A DNA stretch of 64,000 bases, taken from assembly GCA_035547695.1 (NCBI GenBank), contig DASZUK010000024.1:50186-114185 (forward strand), written 5' to 3'. Each line of letters begins with the position of its first letter. Position 1 is the stretch's first letter. Shown piece by piece: positions 34,441-43,203 of this stretch. The position numbers and the translations under genes were made by a program. The notes under the pieces were generated by a model. It did no database searches. It was not told where the DNA came from and saw only the letters and a list, made by a program, of their open reading frames with translations. The stretch is from DASZUK01 sp035547695. GTDB taxonomy: Bacteria; Actinomycetota; Acidimicrobiia; Acidimicrobiales; RAAP-2.

Positions 34441-35594
34441 CCACGACGAACGACGTCCGTGAGGAGCCGTCCATCCACAAGGGACTGGCCGGGGTGGTGG
34501 TCGACACCACGGCCATCTCCAACGTGGTCCCCGAGACCAACTCCCTCACCTACCGCGGCTACCCCGTCCAGGAGCTGGCCGCCTCGTGCAGCTTCGAGGA
34601 GGTGGCCTACCTGATCTGGCACGGCGACCTCCCCGACGCCGACGCCCTGCGCCGCTTCACCTCGGCCGAGCGGGCGTTGCGGGAGGTCACCCGTTCGACC
34701 ATCTCGGTCATCGACCGGCTGCCCGAGAGCTGCCACCCGATGGACCTGTTGCGCACCGCCGTTAGCTGCCTCGGGGCGGAGGACCCGGCCGAGGACGACA
34801 GCTCCCCGGCGGCCAACCAGGCCAAGGCGGAGGCCATGTTCGCCAAGCTGCCGACCATCGTGGCCCACGACAACCGCCGACGGCGGGGCCTGGAGCGGAT
34901 CGCCCCCGACCCGTCGCTCGGGTACGTGGAGAACTTCTTCCACATGTGCTTCGGCGAGGTGCCGGCCCGTGAGGTCCTCGACTGCTTCGAGGTCTCCATG
35001 GTCCTCTACGCCGAGCACAGCTTCAACGCCTCCACCTTCACCGCCCGGGTGGTCACCTCGACGCTGTCGGACATCTACTCGGCGGTCACCGCGGCCATCG
35101 GGGCCCTGAAGGGCCCGCTGCACGGCGGGGCCAACGAGGCCGTGATGAAGATGATGCTCGAGATCGACGACCCGTCACGGGCCGCCGACTGGCTGCGAGC
35201 AGAGCTGGCGGCCAGGCACAAGGTCATGGGGTTCGGGCACCGCGTCTACAAGAACGCCGACTCCCGCGTCGCCACGATGAAGGCCGCCTTCGTCAAGATG
35301 GCCGAGCTGACCGGCGGCCGGCGCTGGACCCAGATGTACGAGGCCCTGGAGCAGGCCATGCTGGCCGAGAAGGGGATCTGGCCCAACCTCGACTTCCCGA
35401 CCGGGCCGGCCTACTACCTGATGGGCTTCGACATCCCGATGTTCACCCCGCTGTTCGTCATGTCCCGCATCACCGGCTGGACCGCCCACATCATCGAGCA
35501 GCAGGCCGCCAACGCCCTCATCCGTCCCCTCAGCGCCTACGACGGGAAGGGCCAGCGGCGGGTGCCCCGGCCGGCCGCCCGGCTGGCGGGCTGA
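34437..35594 (+). CDS. prpC: 2-Methylcitrate/citrate synthase
   Basis: A 385-residue type I citrate-synthase-fold protein: 'NSLTYRGYPVQELAASCSF', catalytic His in 'AEHSFNASTFTARV' and 'GPLHGGANEAVMKM', and the His/Asp loop 'VMGFGHRVYKNADSR'. Context (prpD-prpB upstream, ATGA overlap) argues for propionyl-CoA as substrate, though such enzymes often accept acetyl-CoA too. Last gene of the tight prp run; 62 bases separate it from pyruvate carboxylase. Confidence 0.93.
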   Translation: MTTTNDVREEPSIHKGLAGVVVDTTAISNVVPETNSLTYRGYPVQELAASCSFEEVAYLIWHGDLPDADALRRFTSAERALREVTRSTISVIDRLPESCHPMDLLRTAVSCLGAEDPAEDDSSPAANQAKAEAMFAKLPTIVAHDNRRRRGLERIAPDPSLGYVENFFHMCFGEVPAREVLDCFEVSMVLYAEHSFNASTFTARVVTSTLSDIYSAVTAAIGALKGPLHGGANEAVMKMMLEIDDPSRAADWLRAELAARHKVMGFGHRVYKNADSRVATMKAAFVKMAELTGGRRWTQMYEALEQAMLAEKGIWPNLDFPTGPAYYLMGFDIPMFTPLFVMSRITGWTAHIIEQQAANALIRPLSAYDGKGQRRVPRPAARLAG

Positions 35595-35656
35595 GCCGTC
35601 ACGACCACCGTGGGACGCTCCGCCAGGGGTCGGTCGGCGGCTCCCGGGGAGGGTCG

Positions 35657-38600
35657 ATGATCACCAAGGTGCTGGTCGCCAACCGGGGCGAGATCGCCGT
35701 CCGGGCCTGCAGGGCCCTGCGCGACCTCGAGATGGGCTCGGTGGCGGTCTTCGCCGAGGAGGACCGCCATGGGCTGCACCGCTCGATGGCCGACGAGGCC
35801 TACCAGATCGGGCATCCGGGTGAGCCGGTCCGGGCCTACCTCGACGTCGGCTCCCTCGTCGACGCCGCCCGCCGTGCCGGTGCCGACGCCCTGTACCCGG
35901 GCTACGGGTTCCTGTCCGAGGACCCCCGGCTGGCGGCCGCGTGCGCCGAGGCCGGCCTCGTCTTCGTCGGACCGCCCCCGCCCGTCTTGGCGCTGGCCGG
36001 GGACAAGGTGCAGGCGCTGGCCGCGGCCCGGGCGGCCGGGCTGCCGACCCTGCCGACCGTCGCGCTGGGTCCCCTCGAGGACATGGGCCCCGAAGCAGCC
36101 GCCGAGCGGGCCGAGGAGATCGGGTACCCGTTGTTCGTGAAGGCCGCGGCCGGCGGCGGGGGGCGGGGTATCCGGTTGGTCGAGCACCCGGCGGAGCTGG
36201 CCGGTGCGCTCGCCCGCTCGGCCAGCGAAGCGGATGCCGCCTTCGGCAACCCGGCCCTGTTCCTCGAAGCGGCCGTGCGCCGGCCCCGCCACATCGAGGT
36301 GCAGGTGCTGGCCGACGCCAACGGGGACGTGGTGCACCTCTACGAGCGGGACTGCTCGGTCCAGCGTCGGCACCAGAAGGTGGTGGAGGTGGCCCCGGCT
36401 CCCGGGCTCGACCCCGGGGTCCGCCGGAGGCTGCATGCCGACGCCGTGGCCTTCGCCCGGTCGATCGGCTACCGCAATGCCGGGACCGTCGAGTTCCTGG
36501 TCGACCCGGACGGCCGCCACGTCTTCATCGAGATGAACCCCCGCATCCAGGTCGAGCACACCGTCACCGAGGAGGTGACCGGGGTCGACCTGGTGGTGGC
36601 CCAGTTGCAGGTGGCCGACGGCGCCACCCTGGGCGACCTCGGGCTGGCCCAGGACGCCATCGCGCTCCGCGGTGCGGCGGTGCAGTGCCGGGTCACCACC
36701 GAAGACCCGGCCGCCGACTTCCGTCCGAGCCACGGGCGCCTGACCGCCTACCACGCCCCCGAAGGGCCGGGTGTCCGTCTCGACGCCAATGCCCTCTTCG
36801 GAACCGAGGTCACCCCGTACTTCGACTCGCTGCTGGCCAAGCTGACCTGCCGTGGCGCGACGCTGGCCGAGGCCCTCGACCGGAGCGAGCGAGCACTGGC
36901 CGAGTTCGAGGTCGACGGCGTCGCCAACAACCTCGGCTTCCTGCGGGCGTTGTTGGCCCGGCCGGAGCTGGCCGCCGGCACCGTCACGACGGCCTTCCTG
37001 GCCGACCACCCCGAGCTGGCGAGGGCGACGGCCGTCGCGCCCGGAGCCGGGCTGCTCGCCTACGTCGCGGAGGTGGCCGTCGCCCAGCCGCACGGCCCCC
37101 GGCCGGCGGCCGGCGATCCCCGGGCGAAGCTGCCGCCACCGCCGCTCGGCGGACCACCGCCCGGCTCCCGTCAGTTGCTCGACGCCCTCGGGCCGGTCGG
37201 CTTCGCGAGGTCCCTGCGCGTCCAGGCGGCGGTGGCCGTGACCGACACCACCTTTCGGGACGCCCACCAGTCCCTCCTGGCCACCCGGCTGCGGACCTAC
37301 GACATGGTCGCCGCCGCGCCGTGGCTGGCCCACCACCTGGCGCCGCTGCTCTCCCTCGAGGCCTGGGGCGGCGCCACCTACGACGTCGCGCTGCGCTTTC
37401 TCAAGGAGGACCCCTGGGACCGGCTCTCGACCCTCCGGGAGGCCGTCCCCAACATCTGCCTCCAGATGCTGCTCCGAGGTCGCAACACCGTCGGCTACAC
37501 CCCCTACCCGGACCGGGTGGCCCAGGTGTTCGTGGCCGAGGCCGTACGGGGAGGCGTCGACATCTTCCGGGTGTTCGACGCCTTCAACGACGTGGACCAG
37601 ATGCGCCCGGCCATCGAGGCCGTGCGGAGTGAAGGGAAAGTGGCCGAGGGAACGCTCTGCTACTCGGGCGACCTCGCCAGTCCCGCCGAGCGGCTGTACA
37701 CCCTCGACTACTACCTCTCCCTGGCCGAGCGGCTGGTGGCCACCGGTTGCCACGTGCTGTGCATCAAGGACATGGCCGGCCTGCTGCGGCCACCGGCCGC
37801 CCGCCGCCTGGTCGCGGCACTGCGATCGCGCTTCGACCTGCCGGTGCACCTGCACACCCACGACACCGCCGGGGGCCAGATGGCCACCTACCTGGCGGCC
37901 ATCGAGGCCGGCGTCGACGCCGTCGACGGCGCCGCACCGCCGCTGTCGGGCGGCACCAGCCAGCCCTCCCTGGCGGCCATCGTGGCCGCCACCGACCACA
38001 CCGACCGGGCGACGGGCCTCTCGCTGCAGGCGCTGAGCGACCTCGAGCCGTACTGGGCGGCCGTCCGCTCGCTCTACGCCCCCTTCGAGGGCGGCCTCCC
38101 CGCGCCGACGGGCCGGGTCTACCGGCACGAGATCCCCGGCGGGCAGTTCTCCAACCTGCGGGCCCAGGCGACGGCCCTCGGCCTGGGTGACCGGTTCGAC
38201 GAGATCGAGGACCTCTACGCCGCGGTCGACGCCATCCTGGGCAGGATCGTCAAGGTCACCCCCTCGTCGAAGGTGGTGGGCGACCTGGCCATCGCCCTGT
38301 GTGCCGCCCGGGTGGACCCCGCCGCCTTCGAGGCCGACCCCGGCCTCGTCGACCTGCCCGACAGCGTCGTCGCCTTCTTGGAGGGAGAGCTCGGCGTCCC
38401 GCCCGGAGGATGGCCGGAGCCGTTCCGCTCGAAGGCCCTCGCTGGCCGCGGCTCCGCCCGTCACGGGACCGTGATCTCCGCCGACGACGCCACCGCGCTC
38501 GGTGACCCGGGCACCGCCCGGCGCACCCTCGACCGGCTCCTGTTCCCCGGCCCGGCCCGCGACTACGAGGAAGCCACCGACCGCTACGGGGACCTTTCGG

Positions 38601-39055
38601 CCCTCCCCACCGACGTCTTCTTCTACGGGCTGCCTCCCGGAGGCGACGTCGCCGTCACGCTACGGCCCGGGGTGCAGGCGCTGTTGGCGATCGACGGCGT
38701 CAGCGACCCCGACGAGCAGGGGGTCCTGACCGTCTACGGGCGGCTCGACGGCCGGCCACGCCACGTCCTCGTGCAGGACCCCCGATCGACCGACCGGGCG
38801 AGAGGAGCACCCAAGGCCTCGGCCGGTGACGTGGGGCAGATCGGTGCCCCCTTCGCCGGTCTCGTGACGGTGCAGGTGCGCGAAGGCGACCCGGTCGAGG
38901 CCGGACAGGTGGTGGCCACCATCGAGGCCATGAAGATGGAGTCGGCCGTCACCGCGCCGGTGGCCGGCGTGGTCGTCGACGTCGCCGTCAAGGGGGCGGC
39001 CACCGTGGAGGCCGGTGACCTGTTGCTCGTCCTGTCCGCCCTGTCCGCCGCCTGA
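35657..39055 (+). CDS. pyc: Pyruvate carboxylase
   Basis: A 1132-residue single-chain biotin enzyme making oxaloacetate from pyruvate. Biotin carboxylase is at about 1-450 ('KVLVANRGEIAVRACRAL', 'GGGGRGIRLV', 'FIEMNPRIQVEHTVTEEV'). The carboxyltransferase begins at about 525 ('DTTFRDAHQSLLATRL'), followed by the PC-tetramerisation-type domain and a biotinyl domain with Lys1093 in 'EAMKMESAV'. Pyruvate from the methylcitrate cycle is the obvious substrate link. It shares one base with an upstream ATG of the mutase gene that follows (TGATG). Confidence 0.95.
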   Translation: MITKVLVANRGEIAVRACRALRDLEMGSVAVFAEEDRHGLHRSMADEAYQIGHPGEPVRAYLDVGSLVDAARRAGADALYPGYGFLSEDPRLAAACAEAGLVFVGPPPPVLALAGDKVQALAAARAAGLPTLPTVALGPLEDMGPEAAAERAEEIGYPLFVKAAAGGGGRGIRLVEHPAELAGALARSASEADAAFGNPALFLEAAVRRPRHIEVQVLADANGDVVHLYERDCSVQRRHQKVVEVAPAPGLDPGVRRRLHADAVAFARSIGYRNAGTVEFLVDPDGRHVFIEMNPRIQVEHTVTEEVTGVDLVVAQLQVADGATLGDLGLAQDAIALRGAAVQCRVTTEDPAADFRPSHGRLTAYHAPEGPGVRLDANALFGTEVTPYFDSLLAKLTCRGATLAEALDRSERALAEFEVDGVANNLGFLRALLARPELAAGTVTTAFLADHPELARATAVAPGAGLLAYVAEVAVAQPHGPRPAAGDPRAKLPPPPLGGPPPGSRQLLDALGPVGFARSLRVQAAVAVTDTTFRDAHQSLLATRLRTYDMVAAAPWLAHHLAPLLSLEAWGGATYDVALRFLKEDPWDRLSTLREAVPNICLQMLLRGRNTVGYTPYPDRVAQVFVAEAVRGGVDIFRVFDAFNDVDQMRPAIEAVRSEGKVAEGTLCYSGDLASPAERLYTLDYYLSLAERLVATGCHVLCIKDMAGLLRPPAARRLVAALRSRFDLPVHLHTHDTAGGQMATYLAAIEAGVDAVDGAAPPLSGGTSQPSLAAIVAATDHTDRATGLSLQALSDLEPYWAAVRSLYAPFEGGLPAPTGRVYRHEIPGGQFSNLRAQATALGLGDRFDEIEDLYAAVDAILGRIVKVTPSSKVVGDLAIALCAARVDPAAFEADPGLVDLPDSVVAFLEGELGVPPGGWPEPFRSKALAGRGSARHGTVISADDATALGDPGTARRTLDRLLFPGPARDYEEATDRYGDLSALPTDVFFYGLPPGGDVAVTLRPGVQALLAIDGVSDPDEQGVLTVYGRLDGRPRHVLVQDPRSTDRARGAPKASAGDVGQIGAPFAGLVTVQVREGDPVEAGQVVATIEAMKMESAVTAPVAGVVVDVAVKGAATVEAGDLLLVLSALSAA

Positions 39056-39072
39056 TGTCGAAGGAGCCGATC

Positions 39073-41100
39073 ATGGACCAGGGCAAGAGCCAGGACGAGG
39101 GCCACCAGCTTCGCGACGCGGCGGGGCAGCCGACGCGGGACAGGCCGTGGATCATCCGCACCTACGCCGGGCACTCCAGCGCCCGGGCCTCCAACGAGCT
39201 CTACCGGGCCAACCTGGAGCGGGGCCAGACCGGCCTGTCGATCGCCTTCGACCTGCCGACCCAGTGCGGCTACGACTCCGACGACCCCGTCGCCCGCCCC
39301 GAGGTCGGCAAGGTCGGGGTGCCGATCAACAGCCTCGACGACTTCCACGTGCTGTTCGACGGGATCCCCGTCGAGGAGATGAACACCTCGATGACCATCA
39401 ACGGCACCGCCATGTGGCTGCTGGCCCTCTACGTCGCCCTGGCCCGAGAGCGGGGTGTCGACGTCGCCCGGCTGAGCGGCACCACCCAGAACGACCTCAT
39501 CAAGGAGTACCTGGCCCGGGGCACCTACATCTTCCCGCCCGACGCCAGCCTGCGGATCATCGCCGAGATGTACGAGTTCTGCCTCGACGCCATCCCCAAC
39601 TGGAACGCCTCGAACATCTGCTCCTACCACCTCCAGGAGGCCGGGGCCACGCCCGTCCAGGAGCTGGCCTTCGCCCTGGCCAACGCCGTCGGCCTCCTCG
39701 ACCTGCTGGCGGAACGGGACCACTTCGACGCCGGCCAGTTCGCCCGGGCCGTCGGCCGCATCAGCTTCTTCGTGAACGCCGGCATCCGGTTCGTCGAAGA
39801 GATGTGCAAGATGCGGGCCTTCGTCGAGCTGTGGGACGAGATCACCCTCGACCGCTACGGCGTCACCGACCCCCGCCATCGCCGGTTCCGTTACGGGGTG
39901 CAGGTCAACTCCCTCGGCCTCACCGAGGCCCAGCCGGAGAACAACGCCTGGCGGATCCTCCTGGAGGCCCTCGGGGTGACGCTCAGCCGGGACGCCCGCT
40001 GCCGGGCCCTCCAACTGCCGGCCTGGAACGAGGCGCTGTCCCTCCCCCGGCCGTGGGACCAGCAGTGGTCGCTGCGGCTCCAGCAGATCCTGGCGTACGA
40101 GACCGACCTGCTCGAGTACCCCGACCTCTTCGAGGGGAGCGTCGTCGTCCGGGCCAAGGTGGACGACCTGAAGGCCCGGGCCCGGGCGGAGATCGACACC
40201 ATCCTCGGGCTGGGCGGGGTGATCGGCGCCATCGAGAACGGCTACATGAAGTCGGCCCTCGTCCGGTCCATGTCCGAGCGGGTGTCGCGGATCAACACCG
40301 GCGAGCAGGTCGTCGTCGGCCTCAACCGCTGGACTGACGGCATCCCGTCGCCGCTCGTCGGCGGCGAGGACGGCGGCTTGTTCACCCTGGACGAGGCGGC
40401 GATCCGGGAGACCCTGGAGACGCTGGCGCGCACCCGGTCGACCCGCGACCCCGGCCGGGTGGCCGCGGCGCTGGACGCCCTCGAGCGGGCCGCCCGTTCG
40501 GGGGAGCCGATGATGGAGCACTCCATCGAGTGCGCCCTGGCCCGGGTGACGACGGGGGAGTGGGCGGGGACGCTGCGCAAGGTGTTCGGCGAGTACCGGC
40601 CGGCGACCGGGGTGGACGGCCAGAAGCTCGGCCTCACCGGCGACCGGGTCGAGGACCTGCGGGGGCGTATCGACCGGCTCGTGGACGAGCTCGGCCACCG
40701 GCCCCGCATCGTCGTCGGCAAGCCCGGGCTCGACGGCCACTCGAACGGCGCCGAGGTCATCGCCGTCTCCGCCCGCCACGTCGGGTTCGACGTCGTCTAC
40801 TCGGGCATCCGGCTGAGCGCCGAGGACATCGTCCGCTCCGCCATCGACGAGGGAGCCGACGTCATCGGTGCGTCGGTCCTGAGCGGCTCCCACCTGGAGC
40901 TGGCCGAGCAGATCCTGCGCGGCCTGCGGGCCGCCGGTGCCGACGGCGACATCCAGGTGGTCTTCGGCGGGATCATCCCGGCAGCCGACGTCGTGAAGCT
41001 GGAGGCCGCCGGCGTGGCCCGGGTGTTCACCCCCTCGGACTTCGACCTCATGGACATCATGGAGTCCATCGTCGAGCTGATCGAGGCCCATGCGGGGTGA
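39073..41100 (+). CDS. meaA: Ethylmalonyl-CoA mutase-like AdoCbl enzyme (MeaA/Ecm)
   Basis: About 675 residues, single chain: TIM-barrel mutase domain ('RTYAGHSSARASNELYRANL', 'SIAFDLPTQCGYDSDDPVAR', 'NTSMTINGTAMWLLALY') and a C-terminal B12-binding domain with the lower-ligand His in 'GKPGLDGHSNGAEV'. The 'FDLPTQ' and 'QVNSLGLTEAQPENN' signatures match MeaA/Ecm rather than MutB. It would convert ethylmalonyl-CoA to methylsuccinyl-CoA in the ethylmalonyl-CoA pathway; no Ccr is in the window. The ATG at 39073 with a well-spaced AAGGAG is chosen over the ATG at 39055. Coupled to meaB. Confidence 0.9.
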   Translation: MDQGKSQDEGHQLRDAAGQPTRDRPWIIRTYAGHSSARASNELYRANLERGQTGLSIAFDLPTQCGYDSDDPVARPEVGKVGVPINSLDDFHVLFDGIPVEEMNTSMTINGTAMWLLALYVALARERGVDVARLSGTTQNDLIKEYLARGTYIFPPDASLRIIAEMYEFCLDAIPNWNASNICSYHLQEAGATPVQELAFALANAVGLLDLLAERDHFDAGQFARAVGRISFFVNAGIRFVEEMCKMRAFVELWDEITLDRYGVTDPRHRRFRYGVQVNSLGLTEAQPENNAWRILLEALGVTLSRDARCRALQLPAWNEALSLPRPWDQQWSLRLQQILAYETDLLEYPDLFEGSVVVRAKVDDLKARARAEIDTILGLGGVIGAIENGYMKSALVRSMSERVSRINTGEQVVVGLNRWTDGIPSPLVGGEDGGLFTLDEAAIRETLETLARTRSTRDPGRVAAALDALERAARSGEPMMEHSIECALARVTTGEWAGTLRKVFGEYRPATGVDGQKLGLTGDRVEDLRGRIDRLVDELGHRPRIVVGKPGLDGHSNGAEVIAVSARHVGFDVVYSGIRLSAEDIVRSAIDEGADVIGASVLSGSHLELAEQILRGLRAAGADGDIQVVFGGIIPAADVVKLEAAGVARVFTPSDFDLMDIMESIVELIEAHAG

Positions 41101-42059
41101 CCGAACCTGCTGACCTCGTCTCCCGGGCGGCGGCCGGTGACCGCCGGTCGATCTCCCGGCTGGTCTCCCTGGTCGAGGACGGCCGCCCGGCCGCCCGTCC
41201 CCGGCAGGAGGAGGCCATGGCGGCGCTCGCCGCGGCCACCCGCCGCCGCGGTGGCGTCGTCGGCGTCACCGGCAGCCCGGGGTCCGGGAAGTCGACCCTG
41301 CTCGGCGGCGTCGCCAGGGCCATGTTGGCCGGCGATCCCGCCCTCACCCTGGCCATGGTGGCCGTCGACCCGTCCAGCCCGACCTCCGGCGGGGCCCTCC
41401 TGGGCGACCGCACCCGGATGCGCCCCGACACCTCGGACCGGCTGTTCGTCCGCAGCCAGGCCTCCTCCACGTCGCTCGGCGGGCTGGCGCCGACGACCTA
41501 CCTCGTGACGGCGGTGCTCGCCCGGCTCTTCGACGTGGTCCTGGTCGAGACCGTCGGGATCGGCCAGAGCGAGGCCGACGTCCGCCATCTGGCCACAGAC
41601 GTCTACCTCGTCGTCGGCCCCCTGGCCGGCGACGAGCTGCAGTTCCTGAAAGCCGGGATCATCGAGGTCCCCGACGCCTTCGTCGTCAGCAAGTGGGACG
41701 AGCCGGCCGCCCGCCGCACCTACCACCAGCTCCGGGCCACCCTCTGGCTGGCCCGGCCCACCGACCACGGGGACATCCCGGTCCACCGCACCAGCGCCAA
41801 GGACGGCCACGGGATCGCCGACCTGGCCGCCGACGTCGTCCGGCGGGCGAGACGCCAGCTCGGCACGGTGCACGTCCTGCCTGCGGCCCGGTACTTCTTC
41901 CGGCGGTGGGTGGCCGAGGAGTGGGGCCGGTTCGGGCTCCGCCTCCTCGACGAGCTGGGCGGCGCGGACCTCCTCGTGACCGGCGACGTCGGGCTGAGCG
42001 CCGCCCAAGCCCGGTTCGAAGCCGCACTGCCGGTCCAGGCCCGCCGTCCGGGAGGGTGA
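41097..42059 (+). CDS. meaB: MeaB/ArgK-type G-protein chaperone, first copy
   Basis: A 320-residue SIMIBI GTPase that guards AdoCbl loading of acyl-CoA mutases. The P-loop is 'GVTGSPGSGKSTLLGG', then 'AMVAVDPSSPTSGGALLGDR' and 'DVVLVETVGIGQSEADV'. The base-specificity motif is SKWD ('VVSKWDEPA') instead of NKAD, a substitution worth testing. The GTG start overlaps the mutase stop (GTGA), so it is presumably dedicated to that mutase. The second meaB at 51231 has the standard motif. Confidence 0.92.
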   Translation: MTEPADLVSRAAAGDRRSISRLVSLVEDGRPAARPRQEEAMAALAAATRRRGGVVGVTGSPGSGKSTLLGGVARAMLAGDPALTLAMVAVDPSSPTSGGALLGDRTRMRPDTSDRLFVRSQASSTSLGGLAPTTYLVTAVLARLFDVVLVETVGIGQSEADVRHLATDVYLVVGPLAGDELQFLKAGIIEVPDAFVVSKWDEPAARRTYHQLRATLWLARPTDHGDIPVHRTSAKDGHGIADLAADVVRRARRQLGTVHVLPAARYFFRRWVAEEWGRFGLRLLDELGGADLLVTGDVGLSAAQARFEAALPVQARRPGG

Positions 42060-42103
42060 CCGGCAGGCTCCCGGCTGCCGGGGCCCGTGTCGAGATCGGG
42101 CTC

Positions 42104-43015
42104 TCAGCCGGCGTCCTCGACGCCGGCGGCCGCTGTGGCCCGGTCGTCGTCGACCAGCCAGAACCGCCGCCTCGCCCGAGCCAGGTCGTCGAAGAGCTCC
42201 ACGGCCCGGCGACCGTCGGACGCCCAGGCGTCGGCCCCGGTGTCCACCCCGGTCGCCGGGTTGGCCGCCTGGCCGCCGACCACCACCGGGATCGCCGGGT
42301 CGACGCCGTGCACGGCGTCCACGGTGGCCCGGACCGCGTCGAGGTTGGTCGCCGTCGTGACCCCGATGCCGACGGCCACCAGCCGGTAGGCGTCGGCGGC
42401 CGCTCCGGCGAACGCCTCCGGGGGGACGTCGGCGCCGAGCTCGAGGCAGTTGAACCCTTCGAGCCGGACCAGGTCGGCCACCACCGAGATGGCCAGCGTG
42501 TGGTGCTCACCGAGCGCGGCGCCGAAGACCACGGTGCCCCGGCTCCGGCCGGGGCGGCGGAACCTGGCGCCGAGCCGGGCCACCAGCCGGGCGGCGGTGG
42601 CCATGGCCAGGTACTCCTGGGCGGCCGGTGCGTCGGGGAGGGCGGAGCGGCCGCTGATGTCGTCGATGGCGCCGACGACCAGGTCGAGGTAGCACTGGGC
42701 CGGCGACTGCCCGGCGGCCAGGGCCTGCTCCAGCACCCGCCAGGCGGCGATCTCGTCGCCGCGGGCCAGCGTGCCCGCCAGCCGAGCCCGCCACGCCGCC
42801 GCCGGGTCGTGCCCGGCGTCGCCAGGACCGTCGGGTCCGGGAGCCGCCCGGGCGGCGAAGGCCGCCAGGTCGGCGGGGTGGACCACCCATCCGGTGCCCA
42901 CCCGGCGAGCGGCCAGCCGGCCGGTCCGCACGTACCGGTAGGCGGTCATGTAGTGCACCTCGAGGGCCGCCGCCACCTGCTTCAGGTTGAGCTCGCCGGA
43001 CGGCCTCGTACCCAC
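42104..43015 (-). CDS. B12-binding HTH transcriptional regulator, CarH-like layout
   Basis: About 303 residues: an excisionase/MerR-like helix-turn-helix (residues 10-45, 'NLKQVAAALEVHYMTAYRYV', then 'RVGTGWVVHPADL'), a helical B12-binding cap domain and a Rossmann B12-binding domain ('FGAALGEHHTLAISVVADL', 'LGADVPPEAF', 'VVVGGQAANP'). The lower-ligand His is kept in ExHxxA form. The Trp-x9-Glu-His signature of light-sensing CarH is not seen (EYL in place of EHL), so it may sense cobalamin without light. GTG 43015 is tentative. It diverges from nrdAB and converges on meaA-meaB. Confidence 0.85.
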   Translation of the reverse strand: MGTRPSGELNLKQVAAALEVHYMTAYRYVRTGRLAARRVGTGWVVHPADLAAFAARAAPGPDGPGDAGHDPAAAWRARLAGTLARGDEIAAWRVLEQALAAGQSPAQCYLDLVVGAIDDISGRSALPDAPAAQEYLAMATAARLVARLGARFRRPGRSRGTVVFGAALGEHHTLAISVVADLVRLEGFNCLELGADVPPEAFAGAAADAYRLVAVGIGVTTATNLDAVRATVDAVHGVDPAIPVVVGGQAANPATGVDTGADAWASDGRRAVELFDDLARARRRFWLVDDDRATAAAGVEDAG

Positions 43016-43081
43016 GGGCCGACGATAGTGCCGGGCCCGCCGGCCGGCCGACCGCCCGCATTTAGCACCCAATCCCGACCG

Positions 43082-43111
43082 TTGACACCTGTGTAGTTAC
43101 AGGCGTGTAAT
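43082..43111 (+). promoter_or_regulatory. Promoter of the nrdAB-mutAB operon
   Basis: TTGACA at 43082-43087 and TGTAAT at 43106-43111 with an 18-base spacer form the best sigma-70-type promoter of the window. The predicted transcription start near 43118 coincides with the first NrdR box. A GTGTA/TACAC dyad covers 43105-43119, overlapping the -10 element. Confidence 0.7.
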
Positions 43112-43115
43112 CGGT

Positions 43116-43158
43116 ACACATCTTGTGCCGCCCGCCGCCTGAGAGCACACATCTTGTG
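43116..43158. promoter_or_regulatory. Tandem NrdR boxes
   Basis: ACACATCTTGTG occurs at 43116-43127 and again at 43147-43158, start to start 31 bp (three turns). Paired boxes of this type at this spacing upstream of ribonucleotide reductase genes are the known binding pattern of the ATP/dATP-sensing repressor NrdR. They lie at and just after the predicted transcription start. Confidence 0.85.
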
Positions 43159-43203
43159 GTCCGGGGCCGGGGCGGGCCGACGTCGACCGATGCGAGGAAC
43201 GCG

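Noticed and set aside
35537..38464. 975-residue frame antisense to pyruvate carboxylase
   Set aside because: No motif, and it mirrors the third-position GC pattern of pyc.
42104..43015. Calling the regulator a light-sensing CarH
   Set aside because: The Trp-x9-Glu-His signature of AdoCbl photoreceptors is not found, so only B12 binding is claimed.
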